A DNA stretch of 64,000 bases from Neoasaia chiangmaiensis (GCF_002005465.1 NZ_CP014691.1:1736001-1800000), one strand, 5' to 3'; counted from the first letter of the stretch, positions 16,132-25,485 are shown. Notes: generated by a model from the sequence alone, not told the origin. Translations and numbers: made by a program.

Positions 16132-16519
16132 CAAACACAAGCGTCCTGACTCCCTCGCCACGCTTCAGCGTGCCATCGGCATGCGAATCTCCTGGGCAAG
16201 AGAACTCGTCATGCCCAACCAAAGCGAGTGCGCCCGCCTGCTCGGCGTCGACGCATCGACGCTGAACAAGATCGAGAAGGGAGACCGCGCGCCCAGCGTC
16301 TTCCTCATTGCCGCTTTGTCGAACCGCCTCCGCGTCTCGACCGATTTCCTTCTAAAAGGCGTTCTGAACGGACGAACGGACGAGGAACTGGCCCTGCGAC
16401 TGGCCGCCCTGCACCCAGAGTTGGTGCTCCAGCAGCAAGACAAGGCGCCTCACACGGGCAAAAACACGCCTTTCGACATGCCTGCGCCGACCAAGAGACC
16501 AAATGGGGACCTCCACTGA
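16127..16519 (+). CDS. XRE-family phage repressor
   Basis: A 130-residue protein with a Cro/CI-type helix-turn-helix at residues about 18-75: MRISWARELVMPNQSECARLL then VDASTLNKIEKGDRAPS and FLIAALSNRLRVSTDFLL. The remaining 45 residues are a short hydrophilic tail without a peptidase domain, so induction by RecA-type self-cleavage is unlikely. It is the only plus-strand gene of the prophage and is divergent from the lytic genes. Operator-like sites lie immediately upstream and over its start codon, which suggests autoregulation. Confidence 0.8.
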   Translation: MAKHKRPDSLATLQRAIGMRISWARELVMPNQSECARLLGVDASTLNKIEKGDRAPSVFLIAALSNRLRVSTDFLLKGVLNGRTDEELALRLAALHPELVLQQQDKAPHTGKNTPFDMPAPTKRPNGDLH

Positions 16520-17063
16520 ACGAACCGTCTTCGATACCCATCTGGGATCACACTCCCCCCAATCGCCTGACCAACATCTAACGCTTCATCGTTCCAAAAT
16601 CAAGAACAAAACAAGAACTAAACTTGGAACATGGTGTTGCATGTCGTTTCACTTTCCGCAGCCCCTGCTCTTCTAATCAGATGTTAGCCATTCATTCATC
16701 ACGAAAAATCGATAAGGCATTTTCCGCGATTAACGTTTTATTAATGGCACTGTGCCATGGAGTCAAGTTGCAAATATGGCTATTTGCCAATGCCCGACAC
16801 ACAGTTTGCGCCTTCCCGGCAAAGGTTCCCGCCAGCGTTACGACAACGCCATAATATAAAACAACATTTATGCGACATTGTGTGTCTGCGGCGGTAGATT
16901 TGCGTCCAAACTTCTGCACATCAAAGTAAAACCACCGCCGTTTCCGGAACGGCACCCTGAGAATCACATCAACAGAACATGAAGCTGCGAACGTAATTTC
17001 CCATTCGCAGCAAGGGGTAAGACCATACATGAAATCCTCATGTAATCACGGACACCGTCACCA
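16520..17063. other. Non-coding junction between prophage and RND operon
   Basis: This 544-bp stretch is more AT-rich than its surroundings and holds no convincing gene. It contains an imperfect inverted repeat GTTCCAA (16591-16597) / TTGGAAC (16624-16630) enclosing repeated GAAC words, possibly a regulatory or attachment-associated site. No integrase gene and no tRNA end lie here. The right edge of the prophage probably falls in this interval, and the promoter of the downstream RND operon should also be here. Confidence 0.4.
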
Positions 17064-20000
17064 ATGAACGCCATCGTCGTTACAGCGCTCCGGCGCCCGC
17101 TGACATTCGTCGTTCTGTCGATTCTCATCCTGATGTTCGGCATCATGTCGATCTTCAAAACCCCGACGGACGTCTTCCCCAACATCAACGTGCCGGTCGT
17201 CGCCGTCGTCTGGACCTATCCGGGCCTGCTGCCGGACCAGTTCGCCGGCCGCATCACCTACAACTTCGAACTGGCCGTCACCACAACGGTCCAGGGTATC
17301 GAACATATGGAGTCGAACTCCTATTACGGGCGTTCGATCGTCAACATCTACTTCCAGCCCGGCACCAACGTCGGCACGGCGGAAGCCGAGGTCACGGCCA
17401 TCTCCCAGACCGTCCTCCTCGGCCTGCCCCCCAAAGTGCCCGCACCGATGATCATGGCCCTGAACCCCTCGCAGGTTCCCGTCATCGCCCTACAGGTCAC
17501 ATCGCAGAAACAAACGCCGTCCGACCTGTTCAAACTCGGCGTCATCGCCATCCGCCCGCTGCTCGCCACCGTCCCCGGCGCCGTCGTCGCCCACCCGAAC
17601 GGCGGCATGGACAGCTTCGTGATGATCGCGCTGAACCAGGACCAGCTCCGCGCCCACCACCTCTCGGCCGCGGACGTGCAGCAGGCCATGCGCGACCAGA
17701 ACATCGTCCTCCCCGCCGGCGACCAGAAGATCGACCAGACCGACTGGATGGTGCAGACCAACGCCGCCCCCGAATCGATGGACGACATCGCCAACATCCC
17801 GGTCAAACGCGTCGGCAACGCCGTGATCTACATCCGCGACGTCGCGGAAGTGTATCGCGGCGGCCATCCACAGACCAACCTGGTCCTCGTCAAAGGCCGC
17901 CAGGGCGTCGAGATGATTACCCAGAAAGGCGGCACCGCCTCCACGCTGGACGTCGTCTCCGCCACCAAGGCCCTGCTGCCCCGCCTGCGCGCCATCCTCC
18001 CGCCGGACGTCAACGTCTCGATCCTGACGGACGCCTCCGTCATGGTGAAGGACCAGATCAAGGACGTCGTGCAGGAAATGATCACCGCCGCCATCCTGAC
18101 CGGCATCGTGGTCCTGCTCTTCCTCGGCTCGTGGCGCTCGACCGTCATCATCGCCACCTCCATCCCCCTCGCCATCCTGTGCTCGGTCATCGGGCTGGGC
18201 TGGGCCGGCCAGTCGATCAACGTCATGACCCTCGGCGGCCTCGCGCTCGCCGTCGGCATCCTGGTCGATGACGCCACCGTCATGATCGAGAACATCGATA
18301 CCCATCTCGAAATGGGCAAGGACCTCGAACTCGCCATCATCGATGCCGCCAACCAGATCGTCATCCCGACCTTCGTCTCCACCACCTGCATCTGCATCGT
18401 GTGGCTGCCCCTGTTCGAACTCAGCGGCGTCTCCGGCTTCCTGTTCATGCCCATGGCCGAAGCCATCATCTTCGCGATGATCGCCTCGTTCATCCTGTCG
18501 CGAACCCTCGTGCCCACCATGGCGAAATACCTGCTCGCCGGCCACGTCCATACCGGCGAACACGGCCACGAACACGAAGCCATCCACGCCCCGAAACGCG
18601 GCTTCTTCGGCCGCTTCCAGCAAGGCTTCGAAATCCGCTTCAACAACTTCCGTGACGGCTACAACAACGTCCTCACCCGCTGCATCGAACGGCGCGGCAT
18701 GTTCGTCGGCATCTTCCTGCTCTGCTCGCTGGCCTCCCTGACACTCTACGCCTTCGCAGGCCGCGACTTCTTCCCGGAAACGAAATCCGGCGCCCTGCAA
18801 ATGCATTTCCGCGCCCCGCTCGGCACCCGTATCGAGGTCGCAGGCCGCATCGCCGCGCTGGTGGACGACCGCATCCGTCAGGACCTCCCGAACAAGGTCG
18901 ACAACATCATCTCCAACTGCGGCCTGCCCGAAGGCCCGCATAACCAGGCCTTCATGCCGACACCCACGATCGGCACGCAGGACTGCGATCTCACGATCGC
19001 CCTGAAGGATGAACAGTCACCCGTCTGGAACTACCGCGCCCTGCTGCGCAAGGATCTCTCCGCGCGCTTCCCCGGCACGGTCTTCACCTTCCAGCCCGCC
19101 GACCTGACCGCCAAGATCCTGAACTTCGGCTCGCCCTCGCCGATCGACATCCAGATCGCCGGCCCCAGCGCATCGGACAACTACGGCTACGCCAAGCACA
19201 TCATCGGCCAGATCCGCCGCGTGCCCGGCGCCGCCGACGTCACCATCCAGCAGACGATGGAAACACCAACCCTCATGGTGAACGGCAACCGAACCTTCAG
19301 CCAGGCCACCGGCATCACCGAAAACGATCTCGCCACCAACGAACTGCTGACCCTCTCCGGCTCCTCCGTCGTGGACCCGCAGTTCTGGCTCGACCCGGAA
19401 GACAACGTCACCTTCCCGCTAAACGTCTATACGTCGCAGGACCAGCTCACCCACCTCAACGACCTCTACACGATCCCGGTGGACAAGGGCGACGGCGACC
19501 CGACGGACCAGACCCAGCTCCTGGGCGCCATCGCGGACGTCCTCGCCACCGGCACCCCGGGCGAGGTCTCCCACTTCAACTCCATGTCGGAGATCGACAT
19601 CTACGTCTCCGCCGAAGGCACGGACCTCGGCTCCGTCCTCAACGGCGTCAACGATGTCCTCGCCCGCGACCACAAGAACGTGCCGCGCAGCTCGGACGTC
19701 ACCGTGCACGGCCAGGCCACCACAATGCACAGCGCCTACAGCCAGCTCGTCTTCGGCCTCGCCGTCTCCGTCGTGCTGATCTACCTGCTCATCGTGGTGA
19801 ACTTCCAGTCCTGGCTGGACCCGTTCATCATCATCACCGCCCTGCCAGGCGCTCTCGCCGGCATCGCATGGGCACTGTTCCTGACCGGTACCCGCCTGTC
19901 GGTCCCGGCCCTCACCGGCGCCATCATGTGCATGGGCACGGCAACGGCCAACTCCATCCTCGTGGTCTCCTTCGCCCGTGAACGGATCGAAATCCACGGA

Positions 20001-20237
20001 GACGCGCTGAAAGCCGCCGTCGAGGCCGGCTTCGGCCGCATCCGCCCCGTCATCATGACAGCACTCGCCATGATCGTCGGCATGGTGCCGATGGCCACCT
20101 CCAACTCCACGAACGCACCGCTCGGCAAGGCCGTCATCGGCGGCCTGATCGTCGCCACGATCTCCACGCTGCTGTTCGTCCCCTGTGTCTACGCTATCCT
20201 CCACAACCGCTCTTCGCGTCAGAAGGAAGTCATCTGA
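17064..20237 (+). CDS. RND efflux transporter permease (HAE1-type)
   Basis: A 1057-residue inner-membrane pump of the AcrB/MdtB superfamily. TM1 is at residues about 10-30, followed by DVFPNINVPVVAVVWTYPG, the periplasmic porter domains, then a TM2-TM6 block with LLFLGSWRSTVII and GILVDDATVMIEN, in which the paired Asp residues of the proton relay are kept. The second half repeats the fold. TM10 has NSILVVSFARE, with Arg where AcrB has the relay Lys. A His-rich insert (HVHTGEHGHEHEAIH) follows TM6. It is the first gene of a permease-adaptor-OMF operon; the substrate is unknown. Confidence 0.9.
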   Translation: MNAIVVTALRRPLTFVVLSILILMFGIMSIFKTPTDVFPNINVPVVAVVWTYPGLLPDQFAGRITYNFELAVTTTVQGIEHMESNSYYGRSIVNIYFQPGTNVGTAEAEVTAISQTVLLGLPPKVPAPMIMALNPSQVPVIALQVTSQKQTPSDLFKLGVIAIRPLLATVPGAVVAHPNGGMDSFVMIALNQDQLRAHHLSAADVQQAMRDQNIVLPAGDQKIDQTDWMVQTNAAPESMDDIANIPVKRVGNAVIYIRDVAEVYRGGHPQTNLVLVKGRQGVEMITQKGGTASTLDVVSATKALLPRLRAILPPDVNVSILTDASVMVKDQIKDVVQEMITAAILTGIVVLLFLGSWRSTVIIATSIPLAILCSVIGLGWAGQSINVMTLGGLALAVGILVDDATVMIENIDTHLEMGKDLELAIIDAANQIVIPTFVSTTCICIVWLPLFELSGVSGFLFMPMAEAIIFAMIASFILSRTLVPTMAKYLLAGHVHTGEHGHEHEAIHAPKRGFFGRFQQGFEIRFNNFRDGYNNVLTRCIERRGMFVGIFLLCSLASLTLYAFAGRDFFPETKSGALQMHFRAPLGTRIEVAGRIAALVDDRIRQDLPNKVDNIISNCGLPEGPHNQAFMPTPTIGTQDCDLTIALKDEQSPVWNYRALLRKDLSARFPGTVFTFQPADLTAKILNFGSPSPIDIQIAGPSASDNYGYAKHIIGQIRRVPGAADVTIQQTMETPTLMVNGNRTFSQATGITENDLATNELLTLSGSSVVDPQFWLDPEDNVTFPLNVYTSQDQLTHLNDLYTIPVDKGDGDPTDQTQLLGAIADVLATGTPGEVSHFNSMSEIDIYVSAEGTDLGSVLNGVNDVLARDHKNVPRSSDVTVHGQATTMHSAYSQLVFGLAVSVVLIYLLIVVNFQSWLDPFIIITALPGALAGIAWALFLTGTRLSVPALTGAIMCMGTATANSILVVSFARERIEIHGDALKAAVEAGFGRIRPVIMTALAMIVGMVPMATSNSTNAPLGKAVIGGLIVATISTLLFVPCVYAILHNRSSRQKEVI

Positions 20238-21418
20238 TGGCCACCTCCCCTAAACTCATCGCCGTTGCGGGAGGCTGCATCCTCGCGCTCTACGTCGGTT
20301 TCATCGTCGTGGAGAAAACCCACGCCGCCGCCACCCTCGCCGCGGAGACGGACACCAACGCCGTCCCGGACGTGTCCCTCATCACGCCCAGACAATCGCC
20401 TTCGAAAGTCGCCCTCAACCTGCCCGGCACGATCGACGCCTGGTACCAGGCCCCGATCTACCCACAGGTCTCCGGCTACGTGAAAATGTGGTACAAGGAC
20501 TACGGCGCCCACGTGAAAGCCGGCGACGTGCTGGCCGAGATCAACGCCCCCGCCCTGGACGCACAATACGCCCAGGCCAAGGCCGACCTCGCCTCCGTCA
20601 TGGCAAAATACAACCTCGCCTCCGTCACCGCCGAACGCTGGCGCGCCATGGGCCGCTCGCAATCCGTCTCCGGACAGTCGGTGTCGGTCTCCAATGCCAA
20701 CGAACAATCCGCCAAGGCTGAAGTCGACGCCGCCCAGCGCAATGTCGACCACTTCGAAGCCCTGGAGAAGTTCAAGACCATCGTCGCCCCGTTCGATGGC
20801 ATCGTCACCGCACGCGGCGTCAGCGTGGGCGACTACGTCAGCAGCGGCGGCGGCAACCTCAACGCCACCGGCGGCGCATCGGAACTCTTCACCGTGGCCG
20901 ACACCCACCGCCTGCGCCTGTTCGTCTCGGTGCCGGAAGTCTTCGCCTACGTCCTGCAACCCGACATCACCGCCGAAGTCAGCGTCCCCCAATACCCGGA
21001 CCGCAAATTCACGGCCCAGTTCCTGACCACCGCACGCGGCTTCGACCCCAACACCCGCACCGCCATCACCGAATTCACGATGGACAACGCCAATCAGGAA
21101 CTCTGGCCCGGCACCTTCGCCTCCGTCGCGCTGAAGGCCAACAACGAACATTCGCACCTCTACGAACTGCCCTCCAGCGCCCTCGTCTTCCAGGAAAAGG
21201 GCATGCAGGTCGCAACCCTCACATCCGACAGCCACGTGCATTACAAACACGTCGTCGTCGGTCGCATGGCCGACAGCTCAACCGAAATCCAGGGCGGCAT
21301 CACACCGGAAGACCGCGTCATCGACAACCCGCCCGCCGACCTGCTGGAAGGCGACAAGGTCAACGTCGTCCAGCCCGAACGCGGCTACAACCAATCCGGA
21401 TTCGGTGATTCGAAATGA
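20237..21418 (+). CDS. RND periplasmic adaptor (HlyD/MFP family)
   Basis: A 393-residue membrane fusion protein that links the permease and the outer-membrane channel. It has an N-terminal membrane anchor (residues 5-25), a lipoyl half (YPQVSGYVKMWYKDYGAHVKAGD and later TIVAPFDGIVTARGVSVGDYV), an alpha-hairpin between them, and beta-barrel segments (DTHRLRLFVSVPE). The start codon overlaps the permease stop (TGATG), with AAGGAAG as RBS. The end overlaps the OMF start by 4 bp, so the three proteins are translationally coupled. Confidence 0.9.
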   Translation: MATSPKLIAVAGGCILALYVGFIVVEKTHAAATLAAETDTNAVPDVSLITPRQSPSKVALNLPGTIDAWYQAPIYPQVSGYVKMWYKDYGAHVKAGDVLAEINAPALDAQYAQAKADLASVMAKYNLASVTAERWRAMGRSQSVSGQSVSVSNANEQSAKAEVDAAQRNVDHFEALEKFKTIVAPFDGIVTARGVSVGDYVSSGGGNLNATGGASELFTVADTHRLRLFVSVPEVFAYVLQPDITAEVSVPQYPDRKFTAQFLTTARGFDPNTRTAITEFTMDNANQELWPGTFASVALKANNEHSHLYELPSSALVFQEKGMQVATLTSDSHVHYKHVVVGRMADSSTEIQGGITPEDRVIDNPPADLLEGDKVNVVQPERGYNQSGFGDSK

Positions 21419-23034
21419 CCCTGCCATCCCTCCGGCGCGGCATCCTGGCCTGCGGCTCGGCACTCTCCGTGCTGGGCCTCTCCGCCTGCGATCTCGCCCC
21501 CGCCTACCACCCGCCCACCTTCGTCGTCCCGGCAAGCTGGCACGGACAGGCCCCATTCCAGCCGGCAACGCCCGCCGACAACGTGCTCCCCACCAACTGG
21601 TGGACCGTCCTGCGCGACCCGCTGCTGAACGACATGGAAGCCAGACTGACATCCGAAAACCCGGACCTGCAGGCCGCCGCCGAACGCTTCATCCAGGCCC
21701 GCGCCCTCGTCGTGAAGGCACGCTCCGCCCTGCTGCCGCATTTCGGGCTGGGCGCCGGCGCAACCGATAACAAACAGTCCGCCGATCGCCTGTTCCGCTA
21801 CAAGGGCAACATCACCGAGACGGACGAGGAATATCACGGCCTCGCCAACTGGGAGCCGGACTTCTGGTCGGAAATCCGCAACCACGTCCGCGAGCGCAAG
21901 CAATACGCGCAGCAGAAAGCTGCCGACTTCGCAATGTCCCGCCTCAGCCTGCAAGCCGAACTGGCCTCGGACTACGTCGAACTGCGCGGCTACGACGCCC
22001 AGATCGCCATCTACAAACAATCGATCGGCTACTACCAGAAAGCCCTGCAAATCACGCAGAACCAGCTGCAGAACCAGGCCGCGCCACGCCTCGACGTGGC
22101 CCGCGCCCAGGCGCAACTCTACAGCACGCAGGCCTCGGAACTCGATATCGAAGCCGCCCGCGAGGTCACGGAGCACGCCATCGCCGTGCTCACCAACGCC
22201 GCACCCTCCAGCTTCCATATCGCCCCGACCCAGGTCATGGGCTTCTCCCAGCCCCATATCCCCACCGGCCTGCCCTCCGAACTGCTGCAACGCCGTCCGG
22301 ACATCGCCTCCGCCGAACGCAACATGGCCCAGGCCAACCGCGAAATCGGCATCGCCCGCGCCGCCTTCTACCCCCACGTCTCGATCATGGCCGGCGGCGG
22401 CTTCGCCCAGAACGGCTTCGACCTCGCCAATCTCGCCAACTCGCTATGGACCTACGGCGCGTCCTTCGAACTGCCGATCTTCGAAGGCGGCCTGCGTCGC
22501 GCCGAACTGCAACGCTCCTGGTCCGCCTATCGCGAAACGCGCGACGAATACCGCGGCACAGTCCTCGCCGCCTTCCGCGAAGTCGAAGACGGCCTGTCCC
22601 GCACCGATCGCCTGAACAAGGAAAACCAGGCGCTCGAAAAAGCCGTGGACGCCACGCTGGCCACCCAGCAAATGACCATGACCCTCTATCAGGGCGGCGT
22701 CGGCACCTATCTGGAAGCCATCTTCGCCCAGGTCCAGACGCTGGAAACCCGCATCCACCAGATCGAGATCGCAACCCGCCTCTATCAGGCCGATGTGAAC
22801 CTGATCCGCGCCCTCGGCGGCGGCTGGAACGTCAAATCCCTGCCGACGATGGACCAGACCCTGTCCATGGACCCGCTGCAATACGACAGTCTCCACCACC
22901 CGGCCCCGGTCGGCGGCGTCGATATCTCCCAACACCCGGAGAATTTCGAAAACCTCGCCAACCCGGCGCCAACAACCCCGGCAGCCGCCACCGGCCAACA
23001 GTTACGCCCCATCAACACCAACACGATGCCATAA
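21415..23034 (+). CDS. Outer-membrane factor lipoprotein (NodT/TolC family)
   Basis: A 539-residue outer-membrane channel for the tripartite pump. The N-terminus is a lipoprotein signal ending in LSAC (Cys25). Two outer-membrane-efflux repeats follow, with PTNWWTVLRDPLLNDM near the start, the LQRRPDIASAERNMAQANREIG motif in the middle and AAFREVEDGLSRTD in the second half. The C-terminal 90 residues are Pro/Asn-rich and non-conserved. The gene ends right before a strong terminator, which closes the operon. Confidence 0.9.
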   Translation: MTLPSLRRGILACGSALSVLGLSACDLAPAYHPPTFVVPASWHGQAPFQPATPADNVLPTNWWTVLRDPLLNDMEARLTSENPDLQAAAERFIQARALVVKARSALLPHFGLGAGATDNKQSADRLFRYKGNITETDEEYHGLANWEPDFWSEIRNHVRERKQYAQQKAADFAMSRLSLQAELASDYVELRGYDAQIAIYKQSIGYYQKALQITQNQLQNQAAPRLDVARAQAQLYSTQASELDIEAAREVTEHAIAVLTNAAPSSFHIAPTQVMGFSQPHIPTGLPSELLQRRPDIASAERNMAQANREIGIARAAFYPHVSIMAGGGFAQNGFDLANLANSLWTYGASFELPIFEGGLRRAELQRSWSAYRETRDEYRGTVLAAFREVEDGLSRTDRLNKENQALEKAVDATLATQQMTMTLYQGGVGTYLEAIFAQVQTLETRIHQIEIATRLYQADVNLIRALGGGWNVKSLPTMDQTLSMDPLQYDSLHHPAPVGGVDISQHPENFENLANPAPTTPAAATGQQLRPINTNTMP

Positions 23035-23060
23035 AAAAGGCGGCCTCCCGGCCGCCTTTT
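23035..23060 (+). terminator. Terminator after the RND operon, bidirectional
   Basis: A 7-bp GC stem (GGCGGCC with GGCCGCC, TCCC loop) is flanked by A6 on the left and T4 on the right, so it can act for the plus-strand RND operon and for the small minus-strand lipoprotein gene. Confidence 0.8.
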
Positions 23061-23090
23061 CCCATTCAGGCCCGCACATCGGCCGCAGCC

Positions 23091-23258
23091 TCAACCCGGC
23101 CCGTCATAGCCGTAGCTGCCCTTGCCAAACCCCACATTCCCGAACCCGTCGCCCCGGAACTGCCGCGATCCCGTCTCGCCATAATCCGGCCCGCAGGATA
23201 CCAGCAGCGCCGCCGCCACGATCCCCAGCAAAAAACGCGCCCGCACCCGCTTCGTCAT
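23091..23258 (-). CDS. Small lipoprotein (55 aa)
   Basis: The frame starts at an ATG (23258) with a consensus AAGGAG 8 nt upstream. Residues 1-21 form a lipoprotein signal (basic MTKRVRAR, then a hydrophobic run) ending in LLVSC with Cys22 as the lipidation site. The mature peptide is only 34 residues, Gly/Tyr/Asp-rich (a GDGFGNVGFGKGSYGYDG tail). I do not recognise a family; the mature part suggests a flexible surface or periplasmic peptide. It lies downstream of the TetR gene and convergent with the RND operon. Confidence 0.65.
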   Translation of the reverse strand: MTKRVRARFLLGIVAAALLVSCGPDYGETGSRQFRGDGFGNVGFGKGSYGYDGPG

Positions 23259-23346
23259 CGCATCATTCTCCTTCGCCCCATCATGCCGCACCGCCTCCCC
23301 CGAAGACGACAGGAAAAAGGGAACGACCGCAAAAAACGCAGGCCCC

Positions 23347-23991
23347 TCACAACCCAATGGCCGTCAGTAGCCCTGCGCGCCCCTCATCCCGCACAAAACC
23401 CAGCAACACCGCCGCCGCCATCGCCCGCGCCCGCCCCGGCAAATCCGCATCGCCAATCTCCCCCGCCACCCAGAACGAGATGCAACCACGAAAACCCAAC
23501 GCGAGATAATCCGGCAAATGCGCCCGCGCGACCGCCATCAGCGCCGGCCGCACCCCATCGAAATCCCCCAGCGCCGCCGCCCACAACGCCCGCGATCGCT
23601 CGGCGACATGCCCAACCTCCACCTGCGGTCCGCCCAACGACCCAATGACATGCCGGTTAACCACAGGCTCCTCCAGCAGAACCGCAACCGCCACGCCAAC
23701 CGCCGACAACACGCACGCCGCCGCATCGCCCACCGCATCGCCCGGCATCGTCATCGCCGCGCAACGCCGCTCCATCTCCCCGATACGCCGCGCCGACAAC
23801 GCCTGCATGATCGCCGCCTTGGACCCGAAATAATTGAACGGCGTCGCAAAGCTGACCCCCGCCGCACCAGCCAGATCCCGCATGGAAAAATCCGCCGTCT
23901 CACCGGAACGAAGCAACTGCTCGGCAGCATCCAGAATCCGGTCACGCGTCGCCACACGACCATGCGCGGAAATTGACTTGATATTCGTCAT
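23347..23991 (-). CDS. TetR-family transcriptional regulator
   Basis: A 214-residue protein. The N-terminal HTH is clear: RDRILDAAEQLLRSGETADFSM followed by RDLAGAAGVSFATPFNYFGSK (residues 17-58), where the F-x-Y-F-x-S-K ending is diagnostic. The ligand-binding half is helical and not assignable. It is divergent from the SDR gene, with a 14-bp perfect palindrome in the 48-bp spacer, so it probably represses that gene and itself. Confidence 0.88.
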   Translation of the reverse strand: MTNIKSISAHGRVATRDRILDAAEQLLRSGETADFSMRDLAGAAGVSFATPFNYFGSKAAIMQALSARRIGEMERRCAAMTMPGDAVGDAAACVLSAVGVAVAVLLEEPVVNRHVIGSLGGPQVEVGHVAERSRALWAAALGDFDGVRPALMAVARAHLPDYLALGFRGCISFWVAGEIGDADLPGRARAMAAAVLLGFVRDEGRAGLLTAIGL

Positions 23992-23999
23992 GCCGTTTT

Positions 24000-24013
24000 T
24001 ATATCATGATATA
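24000..24013. promoter_or_regulatory. Probable TetR operator palindrome
   Basis: TATATCATGATATA is a perfect 14-bp palindrome located 8 bp before the TetR start codon and 26 bp before the SDR start codon, in an otherwise short divergent spacer. Confidence 0.6.
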
Positions 24014-24039
24014 ATTTCAACGTCACGAAACCAGAAACC

Positions 24040-24885
24040 ATGTCCGATACATCCTCCCTGACCATCCTCATCACCGGCGTCAGTTCCGGCCTCGGCCGCG
24101 CCTTCGCAACCGCCGCCCTCGCCGCCGGCCACCGCGTGATCGGCACGGTCCGCCGCCCGCAGGATGCCGAAAGCTTCAAAGCCCTCGCACCCGAACGCGC
24201 CCACGCCGTCGAACTCGACGTCACCGCCTTCGACACCATCCCGCGAACAATCACCCACCTGCAACATACGCTCGGCCCCATCGACGCCCTCGTCAACAAC
24301 GCCGGCTACGGCCACGAAGGCGCGCTCGAGGAATCCTCGCTCGATGACCTGCGCCGGCAATTCGACGCCAACGTCTTCGGCGCGGTGGCCATGATGCAGG
24401 CCGTCCTGCCCGGCATGCGCGAACAGCGGCGTGGCCGCATCATCAACGTCACCTCAATGGGCGGCTTCATCACCATGCCCGGCCTGAGCTTCTATTGCGG
24501 CAGTAAATTCGCCCTCGAAGGCATCTCGGAAGCCCTGGGCAAGGAAGTCGCCCCCTTCAACATCCACATCACCGCCCTCGCACCCGGACAGTTCCGCACG
24601 GACTGGGCCGGACGCTCGATGGACCGCTCACCCCGCAGCATCCCGGACTACGACACCGTCATGACCCCCCTGCGCGCCGCCCGGCAGGCCAAAAGCGGCA
24701 ACCAGCCCGGCGATCCCGCACGCGCCGCACAGGCCCTGCTGCAACTCCTCGCTGCCGACAATCCACCAACGCGCCTCTTCCTCGGCGAAGACGCACTCGA
24801 TCTCGTCACGGCAAAACTCAACGCCATGCAGGACGACATCACCCGCTGGAACGACCTCTCCCGCTCGACCGGCTTCCCAACCTGA
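24040..24885 (+). CDS. Short-chain dehydrogenase/reductase (SDR)
   Basis: A 281-residue classical SDR oxidoreductase. The nucleotide-binding motif is TGVSSGLG (residues 12-19), NNAG lies at 86-89, and the catalytic residues are Ser139, Tyr152 and Lys156 (YCGSK). The absence of an acidic residue at the end of strand 2 (TVRRP) favours NADP. The substrate is unknown; an NAG-Y-G-H-E sequence and a long C-terminal region resemble oxidoreductases annotated for ketone or aldehyde reduction. It is divergent from the TetR gene and is its likely target. Confidence 0.88.
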   Translation: MSDTSSLTILITGVSSGLGRAFATAALAAGHRVIGTVRRPQDAESFKALAPERAHAVELDVTAFDTIPRTITHLQHTLGPIDALVNNAGYGHEGALEESSLDDLRRQFDANVFGAVAMMQAVLPGMREQRRGRIINVTSMGGFITMPGLSFYCGSKFALEGISEALGKEVAPFNIHITALAPGQFRTDWAGRSMDRSPRSIPDYDTVMTPLRAARQAKSGNQPGDPARAAQALLQLLAADNPPTRLFLGEDALDLVTAKLNAMQDDITRWNDLSRSTGFPT

Positions 24886-24890
24886 CAGAC

Positions 24891-24930
24891 AAAAAAAGCG
24901 TGATGCCCAGCTTCAGCGGGCATCACGCTT
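24891..24930 (-). terminator. Strong hairpin terminator
   Basis: A perfect 13-bp stem (AAGCGTGATGCCC with GGGCATCACGCTT, 9-nt loop) is followed on the minus strand by T7. It ends the minus-strand unit coming from the small ORF and also lies just after the SDR stop, though its plus-side T-run is poor. Confidence 0.75.
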
Positions 24931-25049
24931 CGCAAAACACCATCCGGGAAACAGCCACCCGCTCACGCGCGGCATCCCTAAATCAATCACCAACGATCAA
25001 TCAGGTCGGCCACCGGCTCCCCTCACGGAAAGCAATCCGGCACGGCACC

Positions 25050-25181
25050 CTATTGCCCGGTTTTTCCATTATCCGGTTCATTCCCCTTCTCCGGCGCCTC
25101 ATCCTGCTGCGGACTGGTATCGGGATACGGCTCGAAAGGTTTGTCATTATCAGGCGAGGCAGGATTCTTGGGTTCCGGCAT
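25050..25181 (-). CDS. Small acidic Pro-rich protein (43 aa)
   Basis: A frame of 43 codons starting MPEPKNPASPDNDKPFEPYP and ending with GNEPDNGKTGQ. The ATG at 25181 has GGAGG 5 nt upstream; another in-frame ATG at 25193 (47 codons) lacks an RBS. It is rich in Pro, Glu, Asp and Asn with no hydrophobic core, so it is likely disordered. It lies 170 bp downstream of tRNA-Lys on the same strand and ends before a strong terminator, which supports it as a real transcription unit. No family is recognised. Confidence 0.5.
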   Translation of the reverse strand: MPEPKNPASPDNDKPFEPYPDTSPQQDEAPEKGNEPDNGKTGQ

Positions 25182-25351
25182 GTCGGCCTCCATGGTGAGA
25201 AGACTCAAGCCAGATCACGCACGATAGTTGCGAGACAAACACGCAATCGATCCCGATGGCATCTCATCAGGACAACCGCAGGCCACATCGTGGATCGCCT
25301 CAATCCCGACAGGCCGCAAAATATCTGGAAATCAGGGAAAGCAGAATGCCG

Positions 25352-25427
25352 TGGTGAACCGGGTGGGACTCGAACCCACGACCATTCGATTAAAAGTCGA
25401 ATGCTCTACCGGCTGAGCTACCGGTTC
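25352..25427 (-). tRNA. tRNA-Lys (TTT anticodon)
   Basis: A 76-nt tRNA with encoded CCA. The acceptor stem is GAACCGG/CCGGTTC with A73, the D-arm is TAGCTCAGCCGGTAGAGC, the anticodon loop is CTTTTAA (anticodon TTT, Lys), and the T-arm GTGGGTTCGAGTCCCAC is canonical. It lies between the cyclophilin gene and the small acidic ORF. Confidence 0.97.
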
Positions 25428-25485
25428 AACGCGGGGCCTCGGTATCGCACAGGCCCCGCCACGTCAACCGACAAAGCGCAGATAA

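Noticed and set aside
16692-17030. A 112-codon minus-strand frame before the RND operon
   Set aside because: Composition is atypical, no family pattern is visible, and it fills a spot expected to hold the prophage edge and RND promoter.
17064-23034. The RND operon as a beta-lactam or heavy-metal pump
   Set aside because: Sequence supports only the RND family; substrate specificity cannot be read, although a His-rich insert after TM6 is noted.
25352-25427. tRNA-Lys as the prophage attachment site
   Set aside because: The prophage ends near 16.5 kb, no duplicated tRNA 3' end was seen, and the tRNA lies among core genes.
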